Below are positions 8,853-17,359 of a stretch of DNA of 20,000 bases, piece by piece. Source of the stretch: Zelonia costaricensis (lineage: Eukaryota; Euglenozoa; Kinetoplastea; Trypanosomatida; Trypanosomatidae); assembly GCA_030849075.1 (NCBI GenBank), contig JASAOO010003414.1:1-20000 (forward strand). Reading direction: 5' to 3'. Below the pieces are notes generated by a model. It saw nothing but the letters and a program-made list of their open reading frames with translations. It did not search any database and had not been told where the DNA came from. Both the position numbers and the translations under genes were made by a program. How positions within the stretch are numbered: position 1 is the stretch's first letter; every line of letters begins with the position of its first letter.

Positions 8853-9101
8853 CTCCTTCCTTCCTTCCTCTCTCCCTCCTCCTCTTCCCGTTCTCCGCTG
8901 CTTCTGTGCCTTCCTTTTCTGTTTGGCTTTTTTACGTGTAAGTCGAGTCTTTTTTTTTTTTTTTGAGTTTCCCTCTTGTGCGCATTCTCGTTGGGTCCTC
9001 TGCTCCGCTTGTGTTTCATCCTGGCACCCGCGTCGTCGCTGCACGCTGCCGCATCGCCGCGCACCCGAGCACGCACCTTCCCGTCCTCCTCCGTTTTGCA
9101 G
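8853..9101 (+). promoter_or_regulatory. Cluster of candidate trans-splice acceptors for the large FAX/metaxin-like gene
   Basis: A long C/T tract (about 8853-8910), then 15 T at 8950-8964 followed by GAG (AG at 8966-8967), then CTTCCCGTCCTCCTCCGTTTTGCAG with AG at 9100-9101. The last has the best acceptor shape. No ATG occurs between 8966 and 9166, so splicing at either site would make the in-frame ATG at 9166 the first one. Another tract with AG at 9228-9229 would select 9241 instead. Confidence 0.5.
8950..8964. repeat. T15 homopolymer
   Basis: Fifteen T immediately before GAG, in the 5' flank of the large gene. It is a likely component of the splicing signal. Confidence 0.88.
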
Positions 9102-9240
9102 TGCCCCTCCCCTCCTGCACCCTCTCCGGGGTGCGGTGTTCCCCACTCGTGCGCGAGCACGCTTCATGCGGCTCTGCTGCGGCGTACCTCTTTCTTCGTT
9201 TCTTTCGCACTCCGCAACCGGCGAAACAGCGCGCGCAAAC

Positions 9241-12200
9241 ATGAGCTACGCGTCCCCGTCCGGGTCCCCGCCGGCAGATGTCGTGGGCGACCTGACCGTC
9301 CCACGGCGGCTGTTCATCGCCGGTGCGGTGTGCCTGGCCGCGCTGAAGCTGGCCTCGCAGTGCTACCACCACTACCAGCTCTACGAGGTGGACCGGCTCG
9401 TGCGCTACATCACGGAGGTGCAGGCTGACGACCAGGAGGCGGCGGCGGCGGCCGCTGTTGCTGCTGCGGCATCTGCGAAGGCCACCTCATGCTCCTTGCT
9501 CTCGCAGACGGCCGACCTCATGTTGACCACACCACCACCGGGCAAGCCGCCGCTGCCCCGGCGCACCAGCCTCGTCTTCGCGCTACCCGAAACTACCCAC
9601 CTGAGCGATGGCAGCGCCCGTACCACCGCTGCTGCCGCAGCCGGCGCCGCGTCCCCTCGGCGTGAGGGTGGGCACGACGCGTCGCTGCGGGCTCGCCGTG
9701 CCTCCTCCGCCCTCGCCGGCCCGCTGCAGGATAACTCCAGCGACACGATGGCCGCCGACTCCTTCCTCTCCTCCACGGTGCCCTCGTCGTACTCCGCGGT
9801 GGCCATCGTGATGGCGTCCACCCCGTCTGCGCGCACGCTGTCCTGCGGCCTGAGCGCCTCGATGGCGACTCGCGACGTGGCACATATGTTTGGCGGCTGC
9901 AGCAGCACGGTGGGGTCGCCGACGGCCGCGGCGCGGCCCCACGACAACCTCCTCTGCCGCGTCCCCTCCACCACACACGAGTCCACCGCGGCGGGCATGG
10001 CCGTCTCTCCTGGCGAGGCGGCTGATGGGACGGGCGTCAGCGGCAGCGCCAGCCCACACAGTGTGCGCACCGCGGTCACCCCCACCGCCGCGGCGGATGG
10101 TGAGGTGGGAAGCCGCTGCGAGGCGGACGACGTGTGTATTGTGCACTGCACGAGCCAACGTCCTCCCTACCCAGGCTCGCTGGCACGCGTCACTGCCGTG
10201 GAGTCTGGCCGCGTGGCGGAGGCGCCGCCGGCTGGGCAGCCGCCACGCACGCCCCGCGTCCACCTCTTCATCCAGCCACGCTGGGCCCTCGCCCCCAGCG
10301 TGTCCCCGCCGTGCACCAAGTGGGAGACCTTCCTCCGGTTGCACCGCGTCCCATACGCGGTGCACGAGGTGCACGTGCTGCGCAGCGACCCCCCGCAAGC
10401 GCAGGCCACCGACGTCCCGCAACAGCTGCAGCAGGAGTCGCACGCAAGCAGGACGGCCTCCACCAGCTCGCGGCGGAGCCGCCGCCACGCGGGGGAGGGG
10501 GCCGCGTCTGCCGTGGACGAGCGCCGCGAGGACGTCGGGGAGGCGATGATGGAGAGGCACGCTGCCGGGGAAGAGTCGGCGCTGGAGGGCGGCTCCTTCG
10601 CGGCGGTGCTCACCGAGGCCAGCAAGGTGCAGCGCGCCGTGCACCGGGCAGAGCGGGCGCTGCGGCGGGTCGTGCCGCCCGAGCTGCTGCCGAGCCACCT
10701 GCGCACGCAGTACCCGATCCCGTTTCTCGTGGTTGATGGGCAGGTGCTGCGCGGGTCCTTCGCCGATGTCGTAGCGCAGCTGACGGCGCGCGGACTGATC
10801 GGCGCGGTCTGGTCCCCGCGCGAGAGCGCCGCCAGCCCTCGAGCAAACACCACCGACGCTGATGCAGAGCTCACTGGCGCTGCGGAGGCGAGTGTGAGCG
10901 GCTTCGCGGCGACGTCGGCCTCCGCATCGATGCTAAGCACCGAGGAGCAGCGCGCGGTGGGGCAGGCGGTGGAGCGGACGGCGGAGTACACGCTGCGTGT
11001 TCTCTACGACGTCGGCCTCGTGCTGGAGGGCACCTCGGTCTTCAGCCACTACGTAGCCCAGGTGTGGCGGGGACGGGAGTACTGGGACCTCTTCCAGGTG
11101 CGCGGCTGGTTCGTCCACGCGTGGCTCGCGCTTCCGTTTCTCTCGGTGCTCAAGGTGGACGCGGAGCGGGGACTGGCGGCGCACGAGCTCGGCGGCCTGA
11201 CGCGCGAGCAGCTGTACGAGAGTCTGCAGAGCGACCTCATGTCGCTCGAGCAGCTCCTCGTGGCCTCCGCCAGCCCCGCCCCCTCACGGCGCCCATCGGC
11301 GCAGGGGTCGCCTAGCCACGCCAGCGATCCGCGCGGCGGCAGCGGTGCGACGCCGTCGCCGTCGCCTGTGCCTCCCTCACCGGAGAAGCGCTTCCGGCAT
11401 GGCGAGCGGGGCGACGGGACGGCTGCGGGTGCGGCGGACGAGGAGGCCGAGCCGGTGGAGGTTGCTTACCTGCTCGGCCGCGAGCCGGGCCCGCAGGACT
11501 GCGCCCTGTACGCATACCTCCTCCCAATTCTCCGTCTCACCCCGCACGACATCGCGTGCATCAACAACCCGAACTTCGACTACATCTACGAGAGTGCCGT
11601 CTTCCACGCGTTCGTGCAGCGCATGACGGCCGAGGCGTTCCCCGATCTTGAGGCGCTGCTCCACCCGCCGCGGCCCACGGGCGTGATGCTGCAACTGCTC
11701 CAGCTCGGTTGGGCGGGGGCTACGGCGTGCGTCGCGGAGGCGGTGACGGCGGCACGGTCCGGTGCAGCCCACTGCTGGCGCGGTGCGAGACACTGGATGC
11801 TGTCGCAGCCGCTCGCGCGCAGCCTGCAACGTCTCTACGCGAGCGGCGCGCGGCAGCTCCGGCGTGGCGGGTGTGCGGTGTGTGCGGGCATGCGGGCCAG
11901 CGCGGCGGCGACGGCGAGCGCGCTGCGTGATGGCCGTCAGGTGCTGGTGGACTGCGCGATGTACTCCCGCACCCTGCGCCGTCGCGGCATCCTGGACGAC
12001 ATCACGGACGCGGACGCCGAGGATGTCGTGATCTCGTCGCCGGCAACCGTTGCTGCTGCTGCTGCTGCTGCTGCGGATGGGGACGCTGGCGGTGCGGCTG
12101 GTGCTGCGGCTACGTCCTCCACGGCGGCGCTGTCGGCGTACTGGGGGGATGGGAAACTGAGCAGCCGCAGCGGTAGTGCGGCGGCGTCGGTGGAGCAGCT

Positions 12201-13677
12201 GGACGTGGCCACGCCCGTGTCTGAGGCCGTGCCGTCGGCCGGTGCGGGCCGCAGCGGCGAGGCGTCGGAGGCGGTGCCGCTCACGGCGCCAACAGCGCTG
12301 CGCGTGGAGACGCCGCTTACTCCCGCACCGCACGCAGCGCACGTCGAAGCGGTGAAGTCGCCACCGCCGCAGCCGCCAACGCCGGAGCAGCCGGTAGCAG
12401 CTGCTGCGAGCTTGTCTTCGGAGGTGGCCGGAGTAGGCGCAGAGGCACCGCGCCACGCCCCAGGCCCGGCGGTGGCGTCAACTCCACTTGCCGTGACGCC
12501 CGACAGCACCGCCGTCACCGTCGCGGCGGCGACGCCCCCGGACGACAACGTCGCCAGCCCGCGGTCGCCGCGCAGCCGCACCTCGGGCACGTACGCAGGG
12601 CGTGAGAGGTCGGCGCAGTCGGGCGGGGGGACGGAGTGTGCGACGGTGGTGGAGTGCTCGCTGCCGGCGCCACAAGAAAGAGCCGGCGAGGAGGTGCCGG
12701 ACCTGGCAGCACTGACGCCGATGCCGGTGGTGGAGGCGGAGGAGGGGCAGCAGTGGGATGCGTTGGAGGATGATGCGTCAGCTGCGCACAGCGAGGCGAG
12801 CAGCCACCCAGTGGAGTTCGCGCTGGTCAGGCTCGAGACTGCACCGTCGCAGCCGCGCTCCTCGTCGGCACTGTCGAGCACCGCTGCCGAGATCGGCGTT
12901 TCCCCGCCCTCCCCTGCGCTTGCCCCGACGCAGCCCTCGCAGGAGCCAGCGCTACACGCGGCCCGCCAGGGGGAGGAGGAGGAGGACGGGGAAGGGCCGG
13001 CGGAGCTCGTGTACGTGCTGCCCAGCAACCCCCACGACGAGTGGGCCGAGACGCCGACTCCTGCTGCGGCCACAGACGTCACCCGCGAGCCATCCCCAGC
13101 GCCGCGGGACGGCGAGGGGGATGGTATAGAGAAGAGCGAAGTCGGTGACGAAGACGTGCCGAGCCCATCTCGCGAGGAGGCAGCGGACAGCACCGGAGCC
13201 CCGAGCCTCACCCCCAGCTACGGCTCCTCGTCGGTGGGCCGCCTCCCAGCATGCTCGCCGTCGCCGCGCGTCTTGAGCTCGCACAGCCCGCCGCGGCAGC
13301 AGCCCCCGCCGGCTGCCTCGCAGCCGCGCAAGCGCCGCGCCGCCGCCTCACCCCCGTTCGCTTCGTCGTCCTCCTCCCGCCTCACCGCCACGCCGCCACC
13401 GCCGCCGCCCGCCATCGCCACCCCGACTGTGCGCCGGTCCATCTGCATCGACGACGGGCGGCCGCATCCCACGTGGCGCGTCAAGCCGCAGCGCAGCTCG
13501 GCGTCTGTGGAAAGCCAGCCCCGCCGTGCCTCACCGCTGCAGCCCAAGTCCACGAAGGCATCTCCGGTGCACAGCGCACGCAGCGAGCGCAGTCCGGCTG
13601 GCTCGGCGGTGCCAGCCGAGCGGACAACACTCATCCGGAAGCAGCGGCCCAGCGCCGTGTACGGAGAGTCGAGCTAA
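9241..13677 (+). CDS. Giant FAX/metaxin-like GST-fold protein with membrane anchor and long disordered regions (1478 aa)
   Basis: About 24-40 is a hydrophobic anchor. A poly-Ala stretch lies near 66-77, then about 250 residues of low-complexity Ser/Ala/Thr sequence. The GST N-domain begins at about 339 with the FAX/metaxin signature S355-P356, E362 and P371-Y372, is interrupted by about 100 low-complexity residues (385-485), and resumes with the cis-Pro motif PIPF (P494). The helical C-domain runs from about 568 to 808, with its own insertion near 680-738 and the capping Asp in QDCALY (D753). After it, about 815-925 is Ala/Arg/Cys-rich and probably helical; the last 530 residues are Pro/Ser/Ala-rich with acidic patches and a basic end. 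Codon use is uniformly GC-ending, so it is genuine coding sequence. An in-frame ATG at 9166 would add 25 residues. 9241 is chosen for its better context (AAAC before ATG), but 9166 is a serious alternative. It looks like an expanded paralogue of the gene at 4487. Function unknown. Confidence 0.8.
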   Translation: MSYASPSGSPPADVVGDLTVPRRLFIAGAVCLAALKLASQCYHHYQLYEVDRLVRYITEVQADDQEAAAAAAVAAAASAKATSCSLLSQTADLMLTTPPPGKPPLPRRTSLVFALPETTHLSDGSARTTAAAAAGAASPRREGGHDASLRARRASSALAGPLQDNSSDTMAADSFLSSTVPSSYSAVAIVMASTPSARTLSCGLSASMATRDVAHMFGGCSSTVGSPTAAARPHDNLLCRVPSTTHESTAAGMAVSPGEAADGTGVSGSASPHSVRTAVTPTAAADGEVGSRCEADDVCIVHCTSQRPPYPGSLARVTAVESGRVAEAPPAGQPPRTPRVHLFIQPRWALAPSVSPPCTKWETFLRLHRVPYAVHEVHVLRSDPPQAQATDVPQQLQQESHASRTASTSSRRSRRHAGEGAASAVDERREDVGEAMMERHAAGEESALEGGSFAAVLTEASKVQRAVHRAERALRRVVPPELLPSHLRTQYPIPFLVVDGQVLRGSFADVVAQLTARGLIGAVWSPRESAASPRANTTDADAELTGAAEASVSGFAATSASASMLSTEEQRAVGQAVERTAEYTLRVLYDVGLVLEGTSVFSHYVAQVWRGREYWDLFQVRGWFVHAWLALPFLSVLKVDAERGLAAHELGGLTREQLYESLQSDLMSLEQLLVASASPAPSRRPSAQGSPSHASDPRGGSGATPSPSPVPPSPEKRFRHGERGDGTAAGAADEEAEPVEVAYLLGREPGPQDCALYAYLLPILRLTPHDIACINNPNFDYIYESAVFHAFVQRMTAEAFPDLEALLHPPRPTGVMLQLLQLGWAGATACVAEAVTAARSGAAHCWRGARHWMLSQPLARSLQRLYASGARQLRRGGCAVCAGMRASAAATASALRDGRQVLVDCAMYSRTLRRRGILDDITDADAEDVVISSPATVAAAAAAAADGDAGGAAGAAATSSTAALSAYWGDGKLSSRSGSAAASVEQLDVATPVSEAVPSAGAGRSGEASEAVPLTAPTALRVETPLTPAPHAAHVEAVKSPPPQPPTPEQPVAAAASLSSEVAGVGAEAPRHAPGPAVASTPLAVTPDSTAVTVAAATPPDDNVASPRSPRSRTSGTYAGRERSAQSGGGTECATVVECSLPAPQERAGEEVPDLAALTPMPVVEAEEGQQWDALEDDASAAHSEASSHPVEFALVRLETAPSQPRSSSALSSTAAEIGVSPPSPALAPTQPSQEPALHAARQGEEEEDGEGPAELVYVLPSNPHDEWAETPTPAAATDVTREPSPAPRDGEGDGIEKSEVGDEDVPSPSREEAADSTGAPSLTPSYGSSSVGRLPACSPSPRVLSSHSPPRQQPPPAASQPRKRRAAASPPFASSSSSRLTATPPPPPPAIATPTVRRSICIDDGRPHPTWRVKPQRSSASVESQPRRASPLQPKSTKASPVHSARSERSPAGSAVPAERTTLIRKQRPSAVYGESS
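12052..12072 (+). repeat. (GCT)7 coding microsatellite
   Basis: Seven GCT units inside a poly-Ala stretch of the giant FAX/metaxin-like protein (about residues 937-947). It is in frame and likely to vary in length between strains without breaking the gene. Confidence 0.85.
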
Positions 13678-13764
13678 ACGGGGCTGAGACTCGAAAAATG
13701 GGTGCCCCTCGTCTCTGGCATTGTCCTCTCTCTGTGGCCGAGAGGGAACGGAGAGCACCTTCAA

Positions 13765-13782
13765 TGTGTGTGTGTGTGTGTG
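13765..13782. repeat. (TG)9 microsatellite in the predicted 3' UTR
   Basis: Nine TG units about 90 bases downstream of the stop of the giant gene. Confidence 0.9.
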
Positions 13783-14247
13783 CCCGGTGCGTCGTGCCGC
13801 GGTGGCTGCGGTGCATCTTGTGTTGTGTTTTCGTTGAACTCCTGAAGTCTCTTGAGTTGCCTGCACGCATTCGCTTTTGCATGTCGTTGGTTCTTCTTGC
13901 TCCTTTCTGTTTTTTTTTCCGCCGATCGGCCTTCGCCCACGTCATCACAAGTCCAGCCGTTTCTCTTTTTCGGGGTGTCTCCACGCAATGGAGTGGCGGA
14001 GAGGACAGTGCGACGCTGTCCGACTCCTCGGCGCGCGTCCCTCTTGACGACATGGAGCAACTGCCACGCCGCACGTGCCCGCTCTGCAGCCTTGATGCGA
14101 CGACCTCCTCCCTCTCTCCTCCCCGCTCTTGTCCGTACGCGACACCACAACGCATGAAACACACGCACACACACACATAAACGTGCGTCAAAAGATCCAC
14201 CTTCGTACGATTCGAACGTAGTAGCAGGTCGACACACGTCCTCACCC

Positions 14248-14292
14248 ACGCCCTTCCTCCCCTCCCTTCCTTATCTTCCCTTTCCCTCGTAG
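14248..14292 (+). promoter_or_regulatory. Trans-splice acceptor for the succinate dehydrogenase gene
   Basis: A strong C/T tract (about 14248-14288) ends in CGTAG with the AG at 14291-14292. I see no ATG between this site and 14549, so it would give a native 5' UTR of about 256 bases with 14549 as first ATG. Nearer AGs at 14500 and 14541 have weaker tracts. Confidence 0.6.
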
Positions 14293-14475
14293 TAACTTTC
14301 TAGCTCGTGTGCTCCCTCTCTCCCCCCTTCGGAACACACCAGCCCCCCTCACACACACACAGTAACAGCAGCAGCACCCCACCCCCTATTCGGTTCTCCT
14401 GTGTGGCCAAGTGCGTAAGTGCACGTGCAGCCTTTGGGGATCGCAGACAGCGCGATCTGCCTCGTGGACCTTCTT

Positions 14476-14494
14476 CACACACACACACACACAC
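14476..14494. repeat. (CA)n microsatellite upstream of the succinate dehydrogenase gene
   Basis: About nine CA units, ending 54 bases before the ATG and inside the predicted 5' UTR. Confidence 0.88.
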
Positions 14495-14548
14495 GCACAG
14501 AAAGAAATCAGGTAACGGTCGCGACCGCTTGCCACTACGCAGCACGCC

Positions 14549-16372
14549 ATGCTTCGCCGCACCTTTGCGCGGTTGGCGCTGAGTCGCGCCTACCCGGTGA
14601 TTGACCACACGTACGACTGCGTCGTCGTGGGTGCCGGCGGGTCGGGCCTGCGCGCGGCCATGGGTGTGGCGGCCTCCGGCTACGATGTTGCGTGCATCTC
14701 GAAGCTGTACCCGTCCCGCTCTCACACCATCGCCGCGCAGGGCGGCATCAACGCGGCGCTGGCCAACTGCGAGGAGGATGACTGGCGCTGGCACGTGTAC
14801 GACACAGTGAAGGGCTCCGACTGGCTCGGCGATCAGGACGCGATCCAGTACATGTGCCAGGAGGCGCCGTGCGTCGTGTCGGAGCTGGAGAGCATGGGGC
14901 TTCCGTTCCTGCGCACCAAGGACGGCTTCATTTACCAGCGCGCGTTTGGTGGTCAGTCGATCCACTACGGCGGCAAGCAGGCGCGCCGCACGTGCGCCGC
15001 GTCGGACCGCACCGGGCACGCCATGCTGCACACCCTCTACGGCCAGTCCTTTCAGTACGGCGTGAACTTCTACAACGAGTACTACTGCCTCGACCTGATC
15101 ATGGAGGAGGGCTGCTGCCGCGGCGTCATGGCCATGAGCATCGACGACGGCACGATCCACCGCTTCAAGTCCAAGTACACGATCCTCTGCACCGGCGGCT
15201 ACGGCCGCGTGTACTTCACCACGACGAGCGCGAAGAGCTGCACCGGCGACGGCACGGCGATGGTGGCGCGCGCGGGCCTGCCGTCGGAGGACATGGAGTT
15301 TGTGCAGTTCCACCCCACCGGAATCTACGGCCCTGGCGTGCTCATCACGGAGGGCGCGCGTGGTGAGGGCGGCTACCTGGTCAACAGCGAGGGCGAGCGC
15401 TTCATGGAGCGCTACGCGCCCAAGGCGAAGGACCTGGCCTCGCGCGATGTCGTGTCGCGTGCCATCACGATGGAGATTCTGGCCGGCCGTGGGTGTGGCC
15501 CAAAGAAGGACCACGTGATGCTGCAGCTCCACCACCTCGACCCCGCCACGCTGCACAAGAAGCTGCCCGGCATCTCCGAGAGCGCCCACATTTTCGCCGG
15601 CGTCGACGTGACGAAGGAGCCGATCCCGATCGTGCCGACGGTGCATTACTCGATGGGCGGCGTGCCGACGCTGTGGACGGGCGAGGTGATCAGCCCGCGC
15701 AATGGCGACGACAACGCCATCGTGCCTGGCCTGCTGGCCGCCGGCGAGTGCGCGTGTGCCAGCGTGCACGGCGCCAACCGCCTTGGCGCCAACTCGCTGC
15801 TGGACATCGTCGTCTTCGGCAAGTCGTGCGCGAACACGGTTATCTTCAACCTGACGAAGGAGGGCCGCAAGCAGCCGGACCTGCGCGCCGACGCCGGCGA
15901 GGCATCGATTGCCGACCTTGACCACATCATCAACAACAAGGGCGACATCCCCATTGCCCGCATTCGCGAGCGCATGAAGGAGACGATGGCGCTGTACGCC
16001 GCGGTGTTCCGCACGGAGGAGAGCATGCAGACGGGGAAGAGGATCATCGAGGAGTGCTACCGCGACTTCTCGCACGCCCTGGTGCACGACAAGTCGCCCG
16101 TGTGGAACAGCAACCTCATCGAGGCCCTCGAGCTGCGCAACCTGCTGACGAACGCCATGATGACCATCAGCGGCGGCGTGGTGCGCAAGGAGAGTCGTGG
16201 CGCCCACGCCCGCGACGACTTCCCCGAGCGCGACGACCACAACTGGATGAAGCACACCCTCGCCTACCTCGACGACGCGAGCGGCAAGGTGCGCCTTGCG
16301 TACCGCCCGGTGCACATGGAGATGCTCACCAACGAGGTGGACAGCTTCCCGCCGGCGAAGCGTGTGTACTAG
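14549..16372 (+). CDS. SDHA: Succinate dehydrogenase flavoprotein subunit, mitochondrial (607 aa)
   Basis: This is the FAD-carrying subunit of respiratory complex II, which oxidises succinate to fumarate on the matrix side of the inner mitochondrial membrane. Residues 1-14 are Arg-rich, without acids, and amphipathic, fitting a mitochondrial import signal. The dinucleotide-binding GAGGSG motif is at 28-33. H59 in [13 protein letters not shown] is the expected covalent FAD attachment site. Active-site elements are HPTG (H255), the RGEGG loop with R271, ASRD (R299), H366 in VHYSMGG and R411 in RLGANSLLD. Length fits bacterial and eukaryotic SdhA, with all domains intact. The C-terminal part after the [15 protein letters not shown] motif lacks the insertion seen in animal SDHA and ends in KRVY, which resembles bacterial forms. 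Trypanosomatids are known to have an unusual complex II with a split iron-sulfur subunit; no other subunit gene lies in this window. The TAG stop is followed by a purine-rich stretch. Confidence 0.97.
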   Translation: MLRRTFARLALSRAYPVIDHTYDCVVVGAGGSGLRAAMGVAASGYDVACISKLYPSRSHTIAAQGGINAALANCEEDDWRWHVYDTVKGSDWLGDQDAIQYMCQEAPCVVSELESMGLPFLRTKDGFIYQRAFGGQSIHYGGKQARRTCAASDRTGHAMLHTLYGQSFQYGVNFYNEYYCLDLIMEEGCCRGVMAMSIDDGTIHRFKSKYTILCTGGYGRVYFTTTSAKSCTGDGTAMVARAGLPSEDMEFVQFHPTGIYGPGVLITEGARGEGGYLVNSEGERFMERYAPKAKDLASRDVVSRAITMEILAGRGCGPKKDHVMLQLHHLDPATLHKKLPGISESAHIFAGVDVTKEPIPIVPTVHYSMGGVPTLWTGEVISPRNGDDNAIVPGLLAAGECACASVHGANRLGANSLLDIVVFGKSCANTVIFNLTKEGRKQPDLRADAGEASIADLDHIINNKGDIPIARIRERMKETMALYAAVFRTEESMQTGKRIIEECYRDFSHALVHDKSPVWNSNLIEALELRNLLTNAMMTISGGVVRKESRGAHARDDFPERDDHNWMKHTLAYLDDASGKVRLAYRPVHMEMLTNEVDSFPPAKRVY

Positions 16373-16818
16373 AGTGCTGGAGACGGAGGGGGGAGAAGAC
16401 AGTGAGGAAAAGATGGTCCTTGAAAGGCACACGTTAGTGTGTGTGTGCGACGACATCAGTGCCCGCCTATCTTTTCTCTCCGTCTGTCTCCTTCCGCTGC
16501 TGCATGCCCGGTGTGGGCTTCTCCGCCGCTGTGGACAGGAGGGTAATGCGCGTTGTTTGAGGTTGAGCCTGGTACTGCTTTGCCTCGTCTCGTTGTGTGC
16601 CGCCGCTGTCGCGAGGCGGGTGCTGTGGTGTTTGTCTCTGGCGCTCGCCGCCGCCCCCCTTTTTCTCTGCCACTGTTCTCCTTCGCATGTGTGTGTGCGT
16701 CTGTGCGCGCTTCCTCGCTTTCTCTTCACTTCGCCACACACGCGCAGTGCGTCCCTCTGCGCGTGTGTACCTCCCCTCTACCCCCCCTTCCCCCCATCTT
16801 AGCAACTTAAGCCCTCAC

Positions 16819-16830
16819 AAAAAAAAAAAA
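16819..16830. repeat. A12 homopolymer leading into A-rich sequence
   Basis: Twelve A followed by about 40 bases of A-rich sequence. It might be the tail of an old retroposed element or simply low-complexity spacer; the sequence alone does not decide. Confidence 0.8.
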
Positions 16831-17220
16831 CAAGAGTACGACGAAAATGACAAACAAGGCACCAACCGCTCTCCCAACGCTGGAGTGGAATCGAAGCAAG
16901 AGACGTGCAGGCACTGCATGCACAACCGCATGTCGCCGTCTACGCAATCGCGCGCAGGTGAAGCACGCATTCGCACGTATTCTTCTTTTTCTTTTCCTTC
17001 TCCTCCCCCGCGACTTCCACCGCAGGCGCACACGCTCCGTGTATCGACGTGGGTTGAAGAGTGTTTGGTGCGCGCGTGTGCGTGTATGTGTGCGTGTGCT
17101 GTGGGTGGGCTGATCGACTTGCTTGCGTTCGCTTCGGCACTGTCCTCCTGCCGCATCTGGCCGAGCTTTACATTTACTCGGCGCTATACATCCCACTGTT
17201 GGCAGGCAAGCACGCGCGCA

Positions 17221-17243
17221 TGTGTGTGTGTGTGTGTGTGTGT
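17221..17243. repeat. (TG)n microsatellite
   Basis: About eleven TG units in the spacer downstream of SDHA. Confidence 0.9.
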
Positions 17244-17336
17244 TTGCGTTTGTTTGCGTGTGTTGACTGCGAGCGCGTCACGACCTTCCCCGCACCCCTT
17301 AGCTTACCTTCACCTTGTCTAGCGTTCTTCCTTGTG

Positions 17337-17359
17337 CCCCCCCCCCCCCCCCCCCCCCC
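17337..17359. repeat. C23 homopolymer, longest in the window
   Basis: Twenty-three C in a row on the + strand, giving G23 on the other strand. The exact length is likely to be uncertain in any assembly and variable between isolates. Confidence 0.88.

Larger units (their letters stand above)
5795..9240. other. Long 3.4 kb intergenic spacer between the two FAX/metaxin-like genes
   Basis: I find no convincing gene. A 70-codon ATG frame begins 7 bases after the upstream stop (5801-6013) but lacks the usual codon bias. Visible repeats are a short TG run at 5932-5941, 14 T at 6105-6118, a C-run plus CA array at 6447-6481, (GTT)6 at 6579-6596, 9 G at 7106-7114 and 15 T at 8950-8964. Most of the rest is C/T-rich. 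About 7330-7560 and 6920-7120 are mixed-composition islands. Several polypyrimidine tracts could serve as alternative acceptors for the large gene downstream. Confidence 0.65.
13678..14548. other. Intergenic spacer upstream of the succinate dehydrogenase gene
   Basis: A GT array lies at 13765-13782, about 90 bases after the upstream stop. CA runs occur at about 14160-14177, 14350-14361 and 14476-14494. There is no convincing open frame. A short near-palindrome with a tRNA-like T-loop at about 14208-14222 was examined and rejected as a tRNA. Confidence 0.65.

Noticed and set aside
11377..13211. Long minus-strand open frames of 359 and 424 codons inside the giant gene
   Set aside because: Same cause: GC-rich, low-complexity coding sequence on the + strand. 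The predicted products are Arg- or Ser-rich without domains.
14190..14245. A GTTCGAATC T-loop-like motif on the minus strand with a 4-base-pair stem
   Set aside because: No matching acceptor stem, D-arm or anticodon arm could be found at tRNA distances, so it is a short near-palindrome and not a tRNA.
61..16416. CRISPR array, insertion sequence or bacterial operon features
   Set aside because: All direct repeats seen are microsatellites or short in-frame tandem units without spacers, and no transposase or Shine-Dalgarno pattern is present. The organisation is that of a kinetoplastid nuclear chromosome.
14300..16741. An 813-codon open frame on the minus strand covering the SDHA gene
   Set aside because: It is a shadow of the strong GC-ending codon bias of SDHA, which removes stop codons from the complementary frame. 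The SDHA frame is unmistakably conserved, and the antisense product has no recognisable domain.
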